Source: Certhia americana
Taxonomy: Eukaryota > Chordata > Aves > Passeriformes > Certhiidae
Assembly: GCA_018697195.1 (NCBI GenBank)
Contig: CM031870.1
Location: forward strand, 12,239,534-12,303,533
Length of the DNA: 64,000 bases
Reading direction: 5' to 3'
Shown here one piece after another: positions 1 to 11,748 of the stretch (the stretch's first letter is position 1; each line of letters starts with the position of its first letter). Under the pieces are notes generated by a model. That model was not told the DNA's origin, searched no databases, and saw only the letters and a program-made list of their open reading frames with translations. The translations under genes and the position numbers were made by a program.

Positions 1-1256
1 CTGAATTTCTGTATTTACTTTTTTGACAGTTTCTTAGAAAGAAATTGACTACTCAGTTGGAAACTGGCAACTACAAACTTAGGAAGCATTGAAGAATTAA
101 AAACCACTATTAAACAGTTTCAAATGTTGAGCATTACCTGAAAATCAGATGAAAAATGCCCAATTATAACTGAAATTCCTTCCTAATATATTGTTATTCA
201 CCACTACCTTTGCTTCATGAAATCTGGTTCCCATCTGAGAAGATTCTGCCCTACCAGGGTAGACCCAATTTTATGCAGCCATGACTGTGCCCTCACAGGC
301 AGTTTATAACTTCATCACACTGCCAGAGAATCCCTATCATATTTATACAGCTGCAAAAAAAACAGCCCAGAACAGTTCTCTAAAACCTTTAAGCTGTAAA
401 CCTTTCTAAAACAATGAAAAAATGATCACATTATCACATTATAGAAATACATATACTTACATCTGCTCACTAATAGTTTACAATTCTGCATTCATGAGAT
501 GCAATGAACAAAACTGCTATAAATTTCAAAGGAATTTGCAATTATTTTACCACAGCCTGTTAATAATAGAAAGACTATTCTTTGAAAGTAATAGAGCAGA
601 AAAATAAGGCTAGATCTTGTCTCAGGTCATATAAACCATCATTTAAAGACTATCAGTGTGTTGTGGTTGTTAGAGGCAGTGACACAAAACTAATTTATGG
701 TGACCAGGCAGAAGGCATCCAGCTGGAGAAATCCTCCCCAATAATCAATGACAAAAGAGTCACCTCAGCCGGGTTTGCACTGCAAACCAAGGCGGGAGCA
801 GCACATGCTGCTTCCCCCACTGATTCCCCTGCCAGAAAGGGAAAGGTTGGAATACCTAATTAAGCCTGAAATTATGTAGCATCATAGGATATTTGCCGGT
901 GCTGAAAGCTTCTGATCCAAAGGTAACGAATACATTTGAGGAAAACTGTTCGAGGAGCTGTTTACCAAAAATGAAAGCAGAGTCCTCAGTGGCAGTTCCC
1001 CCTCTGGTGTTCAGCTCAAGAGAAGGAGCACCACTGCCAGGAAAACCTGTCCTGCAACACTAACACAGAAATTTCACCTGCTATTTCAGTGATTCAGGAC
1101 TGCTAAATTGTGCTACATGAGAGAGTCTTTGCAACGTGGCTCCAGCATGTCTTTACATGGAGGCTCTTTTATGCCATGATCCCATGAGGATGTTTCTAAA
1201 ATATAACCCAAATGAGCAATAGAATAGGAAAACTCACAGGAAAATAAGCAAAGAGA
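1..1256. other. unassigned AT-rich noncoding DNA
   Basis: No gene or known repeat is recognised. The open frames here are at most 93 codons and resemble no family. A somewhat GC-richer patch at about 690-860 (plus-strand frame at 582-863) has no visible domain, and I see no convincing splice pair around it. It is treated as noncoding. Confidence 0.6.
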
Positions 1257-1450
1257 GGATAATGGAATGGTTTGAGTAGGAAGCCTTAAAGCCCATCTCA
1301 TTCCACCCCCTGCTACGGGCAGGGACACCTTCACAATCTCAAGTTGCTCCAAGCTCTGTCCCACCTGGCCTTGGACACTTCCAGGAATTCAGGGGCAGCC
1401 ACAGCTGCTCTGGAAATTTGTGCCAGGGCCTCCCCACCCTCACAGGGAAG
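1257..1450 (-). mobile_element. CR1 LINE fragment, 3' end
   Basis: This is a 5'-truncated fragment of the avian CR1 non-LTR retrotransposon, lying in reverse so that its 3' end is at the low coordinate. The plus strand shows the reverse-complement landmarks in order: a GGAATGGTTTGAG start, CCTTAAAGCCCATC, CATTCCACCCCCTGC, GGGCAGGGACACCTTC, a GTTGCTCCAAG block, CACCTGGCCTTGGACACTTCC and finally CCCACCCTCACAGGGAAG. Similarity fades after about 1450, so only the 3' terminal region is left. Several substitutions and small gaps relative to the second CR1 copy near 11.1 kb show it is old and immobile. Orientation and family are secure; the subfamily is not determined. Confidence 0.88.
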
Positions 1451-4400
1451 GCAAAGCCCAGTGGTCAAGGCCACAGAAATTTCATTTCTGTAGAGGCGAT
1501 AATCCTTCGTTACACACAAATTCTCCAAGGGGTGGAAAGCCTCCAGGGGAAGGAGAAAAATAAAATTATGTTTTCTCTGAAAGTCTGCACTGTCTTTGAC
1601 AGTTCCTAGAAATGAGAGATAGAAAAATTCATGTTCCCTGTAGGTGCTTGGGTTTATGTAGGTAGCCAGCCCAGGCAGACTGGGTTGTTCAGAGAGCAAG
1701 AGGTGAATGGAGGAACCATCCCCTTGAGCTTCATCCTAACAAATGGAAAAATTGAACTGCTCAAAGAAAGATGTCCTTTTTTTTTACAAAATCTCATGGT
1801 TTCTATACACAGGGCTTAGAGTGCAGCAAGGGCACAACTCTGCCACAGGAACCACAAACACTGGCAGCCGTTCCAGTTTGTCCAGCAGCAGCCACAGCTG
1901 CAGTGGCACCACACAGGTCACTGCTTTCCCCAGTCCTTGTCACCTCAACCTTCAACACTGATTCCTGAGTCACACACAAGAAATTCAGCTCTATTTCTCA
2001 TTCAATACAGAGCCAGGAACAAGTTTTAGTTGGAACTGTTCCATGAAGGAATTAAATATTTTCACTGTAAGAAAAAAATATATTAAAAAAATAAATGGAA
2101 CAATGGCTGCAGGGGAAGCATGAGGTACTAGCCCCTACAGTAATCCTATGGCTTCTGTCCTGTTCCCACTGATAAATTTATTACAAATGTGTAGGCATGA
2201 ACTGCAGCAGAAAATTTCATGCTTATATTGATGAGATTAATGGACTATTATCTCATTTCCAAGATTACTTAGAATTGATTTTATGGCTCCTTTCCTCTCA
2301 CGGGTTTCAAGCTTTGATTAAAGAAAGGCCTTGGCTATAAAACCAGTGCCTGAACTTTGCCAGATTTGAACTGTGTTTTCATATAGGCTTTCTTGTTGAA
2401 GCACAGTCACATTTAAAGAAAACATTTGTAAGAGCAAAAAACACATTATTGTAGTATTCTATTTTTTTTTTCTTCTTTTCTTTGACATTGTTGTGCTCTG
2501 TTGTGCTCCAGCAGCAAGGAGCCTGGTGCTGAGGCTGTATCCCAGCACTGTCATGGAAATGGTGCTTCCACTGGGGGTTTTAAGGGTAAGGGGCTTTAAT
2601 GGTGTTTTCCTCAAAGCCAGCACCAGCACCAACCCCACAAGAGAGAAAACAGCCCTGCACACTCTGTTCTGACTAGAAACAACATTCTTGTGTGGCAGCA
2701 GCAAAGCAGAGAGCCTGGATTTGGGATATACAGGTATAATTATGCTGCCTGGTAAACAAATAAATAAAAAAATAACTAGAAAAAATGGCATCTGTGTTAC
2801 TCTAATGTGCCTCCACAGCAATGAACCTCAGAGTCTTCTCACCGTGCACGCAGAGCTTGGAGATTCCTGCTGGCTTGGGGAGTTCTCTTTGTCTGTGGCT
2901 ACAGTTTTAAACTGGGGCATAGCTCCAGTGATTACAACTGGAGAAAATGTTTTGCTGACTATTTTCATCCAGAAATACTAGTATATCATTGCTTGCTGAT
3001 AAAAAAGCAGAGTGAAATGTAAATGTACAATTGAACTACATTCCCAATTGACAGTAAAGAAAATCACTGTAATATCCATCTGGTCCTATCACAGATTTGG
3101 CTAAACATGGCCCTTTCTATAGTACATTATTTTTATTTACTTTCTGTTACACAAACATACTAGAAATGCTTATAAACATGTTCCTTTTTCTATTTCTCAG
3201 CATACCATCACAATTACTTTTGAAAGTAATTCTGAAAAGAAGACTAAAAGAACTGTTAGAATAATCTCTTACAATCTCTTATGGGGGATTAATTATTCCC
3301 CAATATCTTTATATACTAATACAGCCCTGTGTTTATATAGCTGTATACTAATGTGGTCCTATTTATAGAAATAACATTTTTACAACCAGTTTGAAGAAAG
3401 TTGGTTCTAGACAAATACCAAATTCAAGAATAAAAATTGAAAGAGAAAGGTGGGGCAAATATTTTGCGGTTTGTGCAAAAGTTCTCAAGGCTCAAGGGTT
3501 TGAGCCCCTGCTGCCTGTTCAATAAAAGAAGGTTGCTCAGCCATTGGCACCCCCACCCTGCCCACCTGTGCCCCATTCTGAGAGGGGACTTGCTCTGTAT
3601 CCCCAGAGAATTGTTTTGGATGGCTCAGAGTGTTTTCTGAGTGTGGAAGGTGCAAATTCCCCTCTCTCAGCTGAGCTCCAGGCTTGGGGATAAATCATTC
3701 CATAAACACATCTAATCGAATTCTGCTCAATGTCTCAGGCAAATTGAAGGCAGACAAGTCTACAGGCATCTGAAATGAATCTCACATATAAAATCAGTCT
3801 AACAACCTAAAAAATAATGCATTTGGTGACTCATCTGGATGTCAGAACATCAAGAACTCAGGGAAGGGAAAGACTGGAATAACAAAGTCCTGAGAAGTGC
3901 AGGACACGTGAATGCAAACAGCTGAGGGAATGTGCCCAAACCTCTGCTCGCAGAGGAAGGAGCAAAGAAAGATTCCAGAGTGCAGAAGGGCACCAGGGAA
4001 GATGGAAGAAATAAAAACTATACATCAAAGTCTCATGGAAAAAAATTTTCATCCTTTCCTGTACAATCAAGGATAAAAAGACTTAGAGACAAGTGAAAGC
4101 AAAAATACATGAGAAAAGTAGTCACTGTATTTCTGAGAGAGATACTCCCTTTAATATAGTGTAGAGCCTGATAATAGATGGTATTACAGTCTGGATTCTC
4201 CTCAGAGAATGTTCCTGAGGTACAGCCTTCCTCTATCATACTTGCCATCTCTTCCACATAGCAATCACACATACCATCCTGTCATTAAATGGCAAAAATT
4301 AACTTTAAATTCAGCCTACCTGACAGGAAAAGAAAAAAAATTCCTTCTAGAGTACAAACCCTCATTTGGTCAGACCAATCTGATAATGGAAAAAATGCCT

Positions 4401-7170
4401 CCTTCCTAAAGGCAAAAGATGATCAATGAGAGACACATTCTCAAAGATCCAGCCTTATTCTAATTCCAAGGATGTAGAAGAGTGCTCAGGGTTGAAAAAT
4501 ACAGGAGGACTTGCTAAATTTCTGAGTCTTAACATTCAGCCCTGAACTCTCCTGTACTCAGAAACGCTGTGTCCTTTAAAAAGGTGAATATTAAATCAGA
4601 CATTATTTTTACAGTCTTTATTTTGACAGAATTCTGAGCCCATTACTAACAAAGAAAATAACTGAATGTAAAAAAGCCTGAAAAGTTTTAGCTGAAAATT
4701 TTCTAGCAAAACAAAGCCGAGCTCTGATTGTACCTTTGGATTACATTATTTTTGTCTGATTTAAAATAAGGAAAAATAAAAATGACAATGCAAGGTCTGC
4801 AGTGAATGAACAATGAAACCACACCTCTAGATCCATGTCGAGGCAGAGGAGAAGACATCAGCTGCCAGATGTGATGTACTGACTCTGCCTGGCTGCCTGA
4901 GGCCCACCCAGCCACTCTCTTGAGCTGCTGATCCAGCTCAACCCTCTGGGACACCACATTTCTGCTCTAAGACTTCTGAAGAGCCAGATGGCCAAGGTTC
5001 CTCGCCCCGTGCCCCAAACATCAGCTCCTGTCACCTGCAACATTTATTTTTAATACCCTCACTATCAATTCTCTCAATCCTTTTTCTTATTTTCTTAGTA
5101 GCATGGAGACAGATTTTCTGTGAAACAATCTCTTCTGGCAATTCTTTCTCTCCCTTCTGCCTTCAGCCACGTTGCAGCACAGCTTTGTCACATTTAGGGA
5201 ATTCAGGTGAGCCTGGCAGAGCTTGAGCATTATCTGACCCCGTCCAATAGCACTTTTCTCCAGAGTGTCCTTACATTTATTTTATTAGTCCCTTGCACTT
5301 ATTCAAGTAAACACAAAGGAACCACAGGGCAGTGGTGAATTAGGATGTAAATTTTAATTCCTGTTCTAGATCCTTGATTGTTTTTATTCCACTAGAGGCA
5401 AGCTCTCAAGGCATAAACAGAATTAAAAAATGCATGGACTGAACTAAAAATGTAATATAACAAATGAAATGCAATACTGTTACTTAATAGACTTGGCTAT
5501 TGGAAGTTCAAAGACATACAGTATTTCAATTATAAAATGAAACATCATTGTGTTCAAAGGAAAAACATCCACTGAGATGTAAAATCCTTTTGGAGATTTT
5601 CTTGTACTATTTTCCTATTTTTAACTACAAACTCCAGGGGAGGTGCTGTCAGATATCAAACCTATTCGGTTCACCAAACCAGGTTATCAAGGTGACCTAA
5701 TTTAATCTTTAGTTGATGAGGACATTTCCATGAAAGACTCTGCAGTCTCCATTGGCTGGGGGTTAGTCTATTAAGTAAAAACGATTAGCAGAGCATATTT
5801 CTTTATATTCTAAAGATATCTTAATTACAAAGAAATTAAGAAACACTCTTTAGCTGCCAGCTGGGGTCAGCCCACCACACCATGAATATTTAGGGAACAT
5901 GTAAAACTTCAATGACTTGCTAGGGAATGGCTTGATCCAAGAGTCTCATGGTGCAAAAAAAAAATCCACTTAACTGAAAAAATTCATTCCTCTGCCACTT
6001 TATAGGTGAAGGAAGAAAATGAAAACAGAGTAAAGGGAAACTCTGTTTCTTGGATGGCTCTTACAATGTATAATATAAACATACTTTCTGTGACTGTTCT
6101 TTAAACTCTGATACATGGAGTCACGTGCATCACAAATACCTGTAATGGGGTTTGGTGTGATAAATCCATGTTTTGTTCTGTATCTATGATACATCTCTGC
6201 ATTGTTAACACACACCAAAGCAGTTCCTTGCTACAATCAGAGGTTGAATGGTTGCCAATGGACAATTAAAAGCATTTTAGTTGACCAAGCTTGCAATTTA
6301 AATTGATTCAAAGCCATTCCCATGGCATGCACTGAAGGAGTTAAAGTCGGCTGCAGATGTTCTCTTGGATAGAAACAGGACAAGCATTTGTGTTCTTGTC
6401 TGAGCCATAAGAAGTTGATTTACTCTGTTTGTGCTGTAAAAATCCATCTAACAAGGATTATTAGAGGTTTGTGGAATGTTGCACTCCAGAAAGTCACTCT
6501 AGTGACTGAAAACTGCATCAATGCTCATGGATTCAGCCCTGAGTCACAGCAGTGGGGACAGATCTTATTTCCAGCTACAGCATGGACAGGACTGGAAAAA
6601 ATCCCTTCGCCAGGAAAGCAGAGGCTGGCTTCAAGAGGTGATTTTTATTGCTAAGCTTAGGAAAAAAAAAAGTGAGAGCTGAAACCTAGTTGTTGTTGGT
6701 GTCTTGGGCAACCAAGAGTGATCAGAACAGAGCAACCTGTGCTGGTGCTGATGCTGAACTGACAGAACCTGACTCAGTCGCTCTCCTGGACTCTGGTGGC
6801 TCACAGTGGCCATAAAGATGATGAGGCAATTCATGGGGAGAATTCCTTCAGGGAAACATGCCTGATACCATTTTATGTCTTCCAAGCCAGTGGGGAAAGT
6901 TCATCAATTTAAATTGAACATGAAGAAATCTTGGGCTGTAGAGCAAGTCTACATCCAGAGTTTCCTCTACAGCTGACTACCAATCCTAAATCCTGATTTT
7001 CTACCTTTTTTTTTTTTTTCTTCAATAAGCAAATCTTAGCCTTTAAGAGAAAAATAACCTTTAGTAACTAAAATTTGTACTTCATGGGTTTTTTCCCCGA
7101 TACATAAGATCACTATCCTTCCCTCTCCATTTTAGTTTGGCAGGTCCTGTCATTCCTATTTAGGGTTTTG
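1451..7170. other. unassigned noncoding DNA
   Basis: No exon, RNA gene or known repeat is recognised. Minor structure: a minus-strand A-rich run (T-rich on the plus strand) at 2461-2480; a 7-bp stem hairpin at 3489-3506 with an AATAAA hexamer at 3521-3526; and 14 consecutive T at 7006-7019. The longest open frame (minus strand, 2459-2821, 120 codons) ends in a lysine run that is only the A-rich tract translated. GC-richer patches at about 4840-5035 and 6480-6640 have no recognisable coding content. Confidence 0.55.
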
Positions 7171-7188
7171 TTTTTTTTTTTTTTTTTT
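7171..7188. repeat. poly(T) tract, 18 bp
   Basis: Eighteen uninterrupted T on the plus strand, preceded by GTTTTG. Read on the minus strand this is a poly(A) run directly after a non-repetitive stretch at 7189-7350. That arrangement could be the tail of an old retrocopy or just a mononucleotide run. No target-site duplication is obvious by eye. Confidence 0.9.
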
Positions 7189-10100
7189 CTGGTATCAAAC
7201 AGGATCCCAGCAAGTGTGTTGAGAGTCTAAACTCCACCATCCAAGACCCAGCTCCAGCCTGCCTGAGCCTGTTTGTTGTGAGGTTTGCAGACAGATCCAT
7301 TAGAGTACTGACAGTGCCCAGGTTATTGCCAGCCTGCTGCAACAGCACTTGAGAAACAGAATCTTCTGCACCTTCGAAACAGGAAAATCAGACCTGTGTG
7401 CTATATAAAAGACCTTTTAACTATGCTAAATCATATTTATAATAAATAAATAATTTAAATATTAAATAATTGTTAAACAAATTAAGCAAAATTAGAGCAG
7501 CATATAAGAGAATTCTTTAGAAATGCGCTGCTCAAAATAGATATTGTTACTGGTGGTAATCCATGTTGGCTGGATGCACCAGGATCAGCTTTTATAGACA
7601 AATTACCTTTCTCACTGTCAGCTTATTCTCTAATTATTCTTTTTTTTGAACCACACATTTCTCTGAACTAGCAAACGTTGCAATATAAGCAAATGACATC
7701 TCTGTACTTTACAGCTGCCCATCCTGGAGAAATACACTGAGCAAACAACAAACACAATCTGTTCTCCTGCAACTTTAAGAAATATAATTAAACCTGGATA
7801 AAGGTAGTACAAAGCAGGTAAGTCTTTAGCATTTTTTTTTCTCCAAATCTGGTGATTTTTTGATATGAGTGATTTATTGTGTCTAGGTAAGTTTGCTGAA
7901 TATTTGCTGCGGACACTTCCTTGACTGGGGCTCAATCAATCACCTGGAACAGGAAATCAGGGCTAATGCACTAAAACAATATCTGTTATGCACTCAGTGA
8001 ATCCATCACAATCCTCCTGTGCAGTGTCAGGAGCAGCCCTGTGAGTGGGTGTGGATTCAGAAAGGACCTTCGAGTTCGTTTTCATTCTAAAAGAGATTTC
8101 TTGTTCAATTTTCAATGTGCAGGAACCATGTTCTCCACCCCGAGTTATGTTAGGAATTTGAAAAAAAATCAAATGCAGTGTACCTTTTAAAAATTTCCAA
8201 ATCAAAACCATGTATTAAAATCTATGAAGTTCAATGTTGCAAAATTTAACAGCAGAACTCCAATGGACTTCAAACAAGGCCACATTGTCTCTTAGCTTGA
8301 GTGGATTTCAATTCCCATCATTCATCTCAGTGCTTTTTTTAATAATTTCCTCTACTTTTTAAAAAATGACTGCTAAATTTTAATATGTTTTACATGCAAA
8401 AAGTCTTATTTATTTTAATTCCTTATAGGTCACAGATAAGCTCACACCTACAGGAAAGTACATAAATTTTGTAAAACAAGTAGAAAAATAGAAATTATTT
8501 GAACATACCTGACTCAGAAGTATAAAACTTTTGGTGCTTGGAAATTAAACCTTAAGACTGGAATAAAATATGAAATTTCTCAATATGAAAAAGAGCAAAA
8601 ATATCAAATGGAGATTCTTTTCCTAAATTTATTATCTCACCCATCATAAACTTAAAAAAAATCAGCAGAAACTTGAAACCCTGAGAGAAGAGCATTCTGT
8701 GCAAGCAGAGGTATAGGACAAGGCCCTGCTGTTCTTCTCTAAAATTCCTCAGATTGCTTTTAGTTACCTGACATAAGACTTTATTATTTGGTTTCAGACA
8801 GAAACCAATGCCTAACTACAAGTAATGACCACTTCGGTTTTTGCTACGAACTATCTGTCTCTTAAATTAAAATTTTCATCTCTAATGATGCCAACAGCTT
8901 TTCTTCTGCAGAACTGCTGCTGTAAAAAGGGAGCACTTAAAAATGTGCAAAACTTTCAAGTCCCAGGTACCTACACCAGAGCCCTGCAGCAACACCAGCG
9001 TAAGCAAAGGCAGAAAACAATTTTATATTCTAGGAAATGCAGATTTACATCCTCCTTTGACATCACAAGCACACAGACTGGCACAGAACTTTCCTGCTTG
9101 AGGATAAGCAGAGCCACCTGTGTGCTCAACTATTTAAAAGGTTAAATATCCCAATCACCACAACCATGCAGAACCATGAAGGAAACATACTGTTGCTTTG
9201 ATGGATTGGGTGTTGGTACTGCTTATTTATTGACTGCATAACTTCAGTTGTGTGTTTAGAACTGAGTATTTGGAACAGATGAGTCTATATCAAGCAGAAA
9301 TGTAGATCTGCCAGCTGAAATAATTCCCAGAGGAAGGGAAAAAACCCTGTGGAAATCACTGGATTTTGTCACACAGGAAGACTGAGCCTAATGACTTCAT
9401 TTACTTCTCCAAGCCCTTAGAGTTCCTTGTACATGTTCTGCTACTTGGGAAATGTCAGGATGTGTATGATCCTTACAGGTCCTATAACAGTGTCTCATTA
9501 AATGCATGTGCTCGCTCCCTAATCATGCCCACAATGTAATTAATTGCTTAATAATATTGCTGTGCTTCTCATTCACCCATATAATTCCCCCCAAAATATG
9601 ATGACCTGTAGCAAGTCATCAGTTGGGAACTCATCATTTCCTTATTCTTTATTAAAATGTGTTTTGAAGGACATGGACGTCCACAGTTCTCACACCCAAT
9701 TTTCCTCAGCCACCCCAAAGTCTCAGTTTTCCACCCCAAAGTGTGTCAGAACAGTGTCCAACCAAAGGCAACCCCGAGCATCACCAAGTGCTGCAGTGAC
9801 AGCAGCTGCTTGATAACCACTTTTATTTTGGTTTTCTATTGTCTTCTGAGTGACATTTTGACAATAACCAATCCACTTTAGTCACCCAATCTTTCCAGGG
9901 AGCAATTTGCTGTTGTGAATAGGTTTGTGTATTCTCTTGCAGAGGCTGAAGAACAATATCAATGCACTTTGGAGCTCATGAGCAGTGACAGACCTGGAGA
10001 AGAGAACTCAAAATGAAGAGTCTGGAAATCTTAAGAACTTTGAGCTAATAGCCAGTGTGAAAATGGGAACATATGTTTCGCTATGTAAAAAATATAAAAG

Positions 10101-11134
10101 GTCAATTTTTGAATACTGACAGTATAAGAAATCTAAATTTTGTGTTATTCCTCTGAACTGCACATGAGGAGGATTAGAAATTAAGTTTTTCTCTTCCTTC
10201 ATTGCTGATATTTTCTATTTCTTACCATTGCTATATTATTCAAACTTGAGGTGCCACAGGCCAAGTCTTCAATCTTGTTTTAGAGGAGATTTCTTTATGC
10301 CAGTAATTGAATGGTAGGCTTTATGTCAACTTACTTGTTTGTCGACACAGAGCACTGTCACCAGCTGTGCCTATAACAATGATTTCTTTTGTGACATGTA
10401 CGTCATTATCTCCTCCAGGAATTTGTCCAAGGCCAACAATTCACTTCAAATAGTTATTCTGAAAACCATCAGAATGAAAGTACTTTGAAATATTATTACC
10501 TTAGGACAAAAACGATGCACTGATTTATCTATGTGCAATTTCTTCCATATCCTTGGTCTCTCTACACATGAGCAGAATTTCACCAAGTGCATGAATTTTG
10601 AGCTATGGCCAGGAGGGAGCTTGAAAGATAGCAAAGGAAAAAGGAGCTTTCCATTTGGTGACAAAATTAGCATCATTATTAAAATTGAGCATTATTGTAG
10701 AGTATTTAGTATTGTTTGGGAACTTTTATTCCATGATTGATGGCAATACAGGGCCATCTATATCTTCCTGCATGCAGAAGTGAAGGCACCAAAGGTCTAT
10801 TTACTCCAGAATCTTCATCTTGCATTATAGCATGACCAGAATGCAATATCAGGGCTAAAACCTATAATGCTGAAGAGGGCCACTGGTTAATAAATCCCAT
10901 TTTTAATTCTGACCTAAGTCCACAGTTGATCCAGGTGGTCAAATTTTATTCTTAGCATAGTATCAGGTCATAGGTTTTCCCTGTTACACACAGTGTGGGC
11001 AGACAGGCAACTCAAAGCAAACTCATTCAAGGTGCTGATGCAATTTGAGGCACATGGATTGTTGGAGTTGGACACCCTGTGCTCACAAAGCATTTACTGT
11101 CCTTCTATCCTGTGCATTTGAAAAAATACACGAC
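7189..11134. other. unassigned noncoding DNA
   Basis: No gene or known repeat is recognised. An AT-rich, low-complexity patch with AATA-type repeats lies at about 7436-7495. Short open frames (up to 106 codons, for example plus strand 8825-9145) resemble no family and lack a supporting exon context. A short near-repeat of CCACCCCAAAGT occurs twice around 9711-9742. Confidence 0.55.
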
Positions 11135-11748
11135 TCAGAATGGAGTGGGTGGGAAAGGACCTTAAAGCCCATCCAGTTCACCCCCTGCCACTGGCAGGGA
11201 CACCTCCCACTATCCTGGGTTGCTCCAAGTCCTGTCCAACCTGGACTTGGACATTTCTAGGGATCCAGAGGCAGTCACAGCTTCTCTGGGCACCTTATGC
11301 CTTCACAGGGAGCAATTCCTCCTCAGTATCCCAATTAACCGCTGCCCTCTGGCAGCAGGAAGCCATTCCCTGTCTCCTGTACCTCCATGCTTTGTCCCCA
11401 GTTCCAATCCAGCCCTTCATGGAGACACTGGAAGGGGCTCTGAGGTGTCCCTGGAGCCTTCTCTTCTCCAGACGAGCACCCCCCAGCTCTCCCAGCCTGG
11501 CTCCAGAGCAGAGGGTCTCCAGCCCTTGGAGCATCTCCATAGCCTCCTCTGGACTCTCCAGCAGCTCCACATCCTTGTGCTGTCAGGTACCCATCAGAGC
11601 TGCAGGTGGGATCTCACCTGAGCAGGTCAGAGGGGCAGAATCCCTGCTCTTGCCCTGCTGCCCACACTGTGGGGATAAGCCCAGCACACTGGGGGTTTCT
11701 GGGCTGCTGGGGCATGTAGAACTCATCATCAAGAAGCCCACCCCCTGC
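11135..11748 (-). mobile_element. CR1 LINE fragment, ORF2 end plus 3' UTR
   Basis: This is the longest transposon fragment in the window: about 0.6 kb of avian CR1 in reverse orientation. The 3' end is at the low coordinate (CAGAATGGAGTGGG, then GGACCTTAAAGCCCATCC, then GGCAGGGACACCTCCCAC). Going up, it passes through the CR1 ORF2 end: CCTGGAGCCTTCTCTTCTCC, CCAGCTCTCCCAGCCTGG, CTCCAGCCCTTGGAGCAT, CCTCCTCTGGACTCTCCAGC, a GTGGGATCTCACCTGAGCAG block, and last ACTCATCATCAAGAAGCCC at about 11.73 kb. The 5' part of the element is missing, as is usual for CR1. Frame breaks show it is dead. It lies in the same orientation as the copy at 1.26-1.45 kb but covers a longer stretch, so the two are separate insertions. 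Confidence 0.93.
11295..11570 (-). pseudogene. CR1 ORF2 C-terminal remnant (reverse transcriptase tail)
   Basis: Within the CR1 fragment this minus-strand frame keeps recognisable C-terminal ORF2 sequence. It opens with MELLE, corresponding to the conserved M-E-L-L-E-R segment of CR1 reverse transcriptase. After a degraded GLETL..GARLGELG portion comes LEKRRLQGHL (residues 34-43), the CR1 LEKRRLRGDL signature. Downstream of about residue 45 the reading is off the ancestral frame, so the open tail to 11295 is chance. The preceding ORF2 segment (11571-11748) is in other frames. The original protein was the endonuclease/reverse transcriptase that copies CR1 RNA at its nicked target. This copy lacks nearly all catalytic parts and cannot function. 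Confidence 0.75.

Noticed and set aside
2459..2821. Minus-strand 120-codon frame ending in a lysine/arginine-rich tail
   Set aside because: The basic tail is a translated A-rich tract and the rest resembles no family.
3485..3510. tRNA-like T-arm (GGGTTTGAGCC) suggesting a tRNA-derived SINE
   Set aside because: There is no A-box at the right distance and no acceptor or anticodon stem can be drawn.
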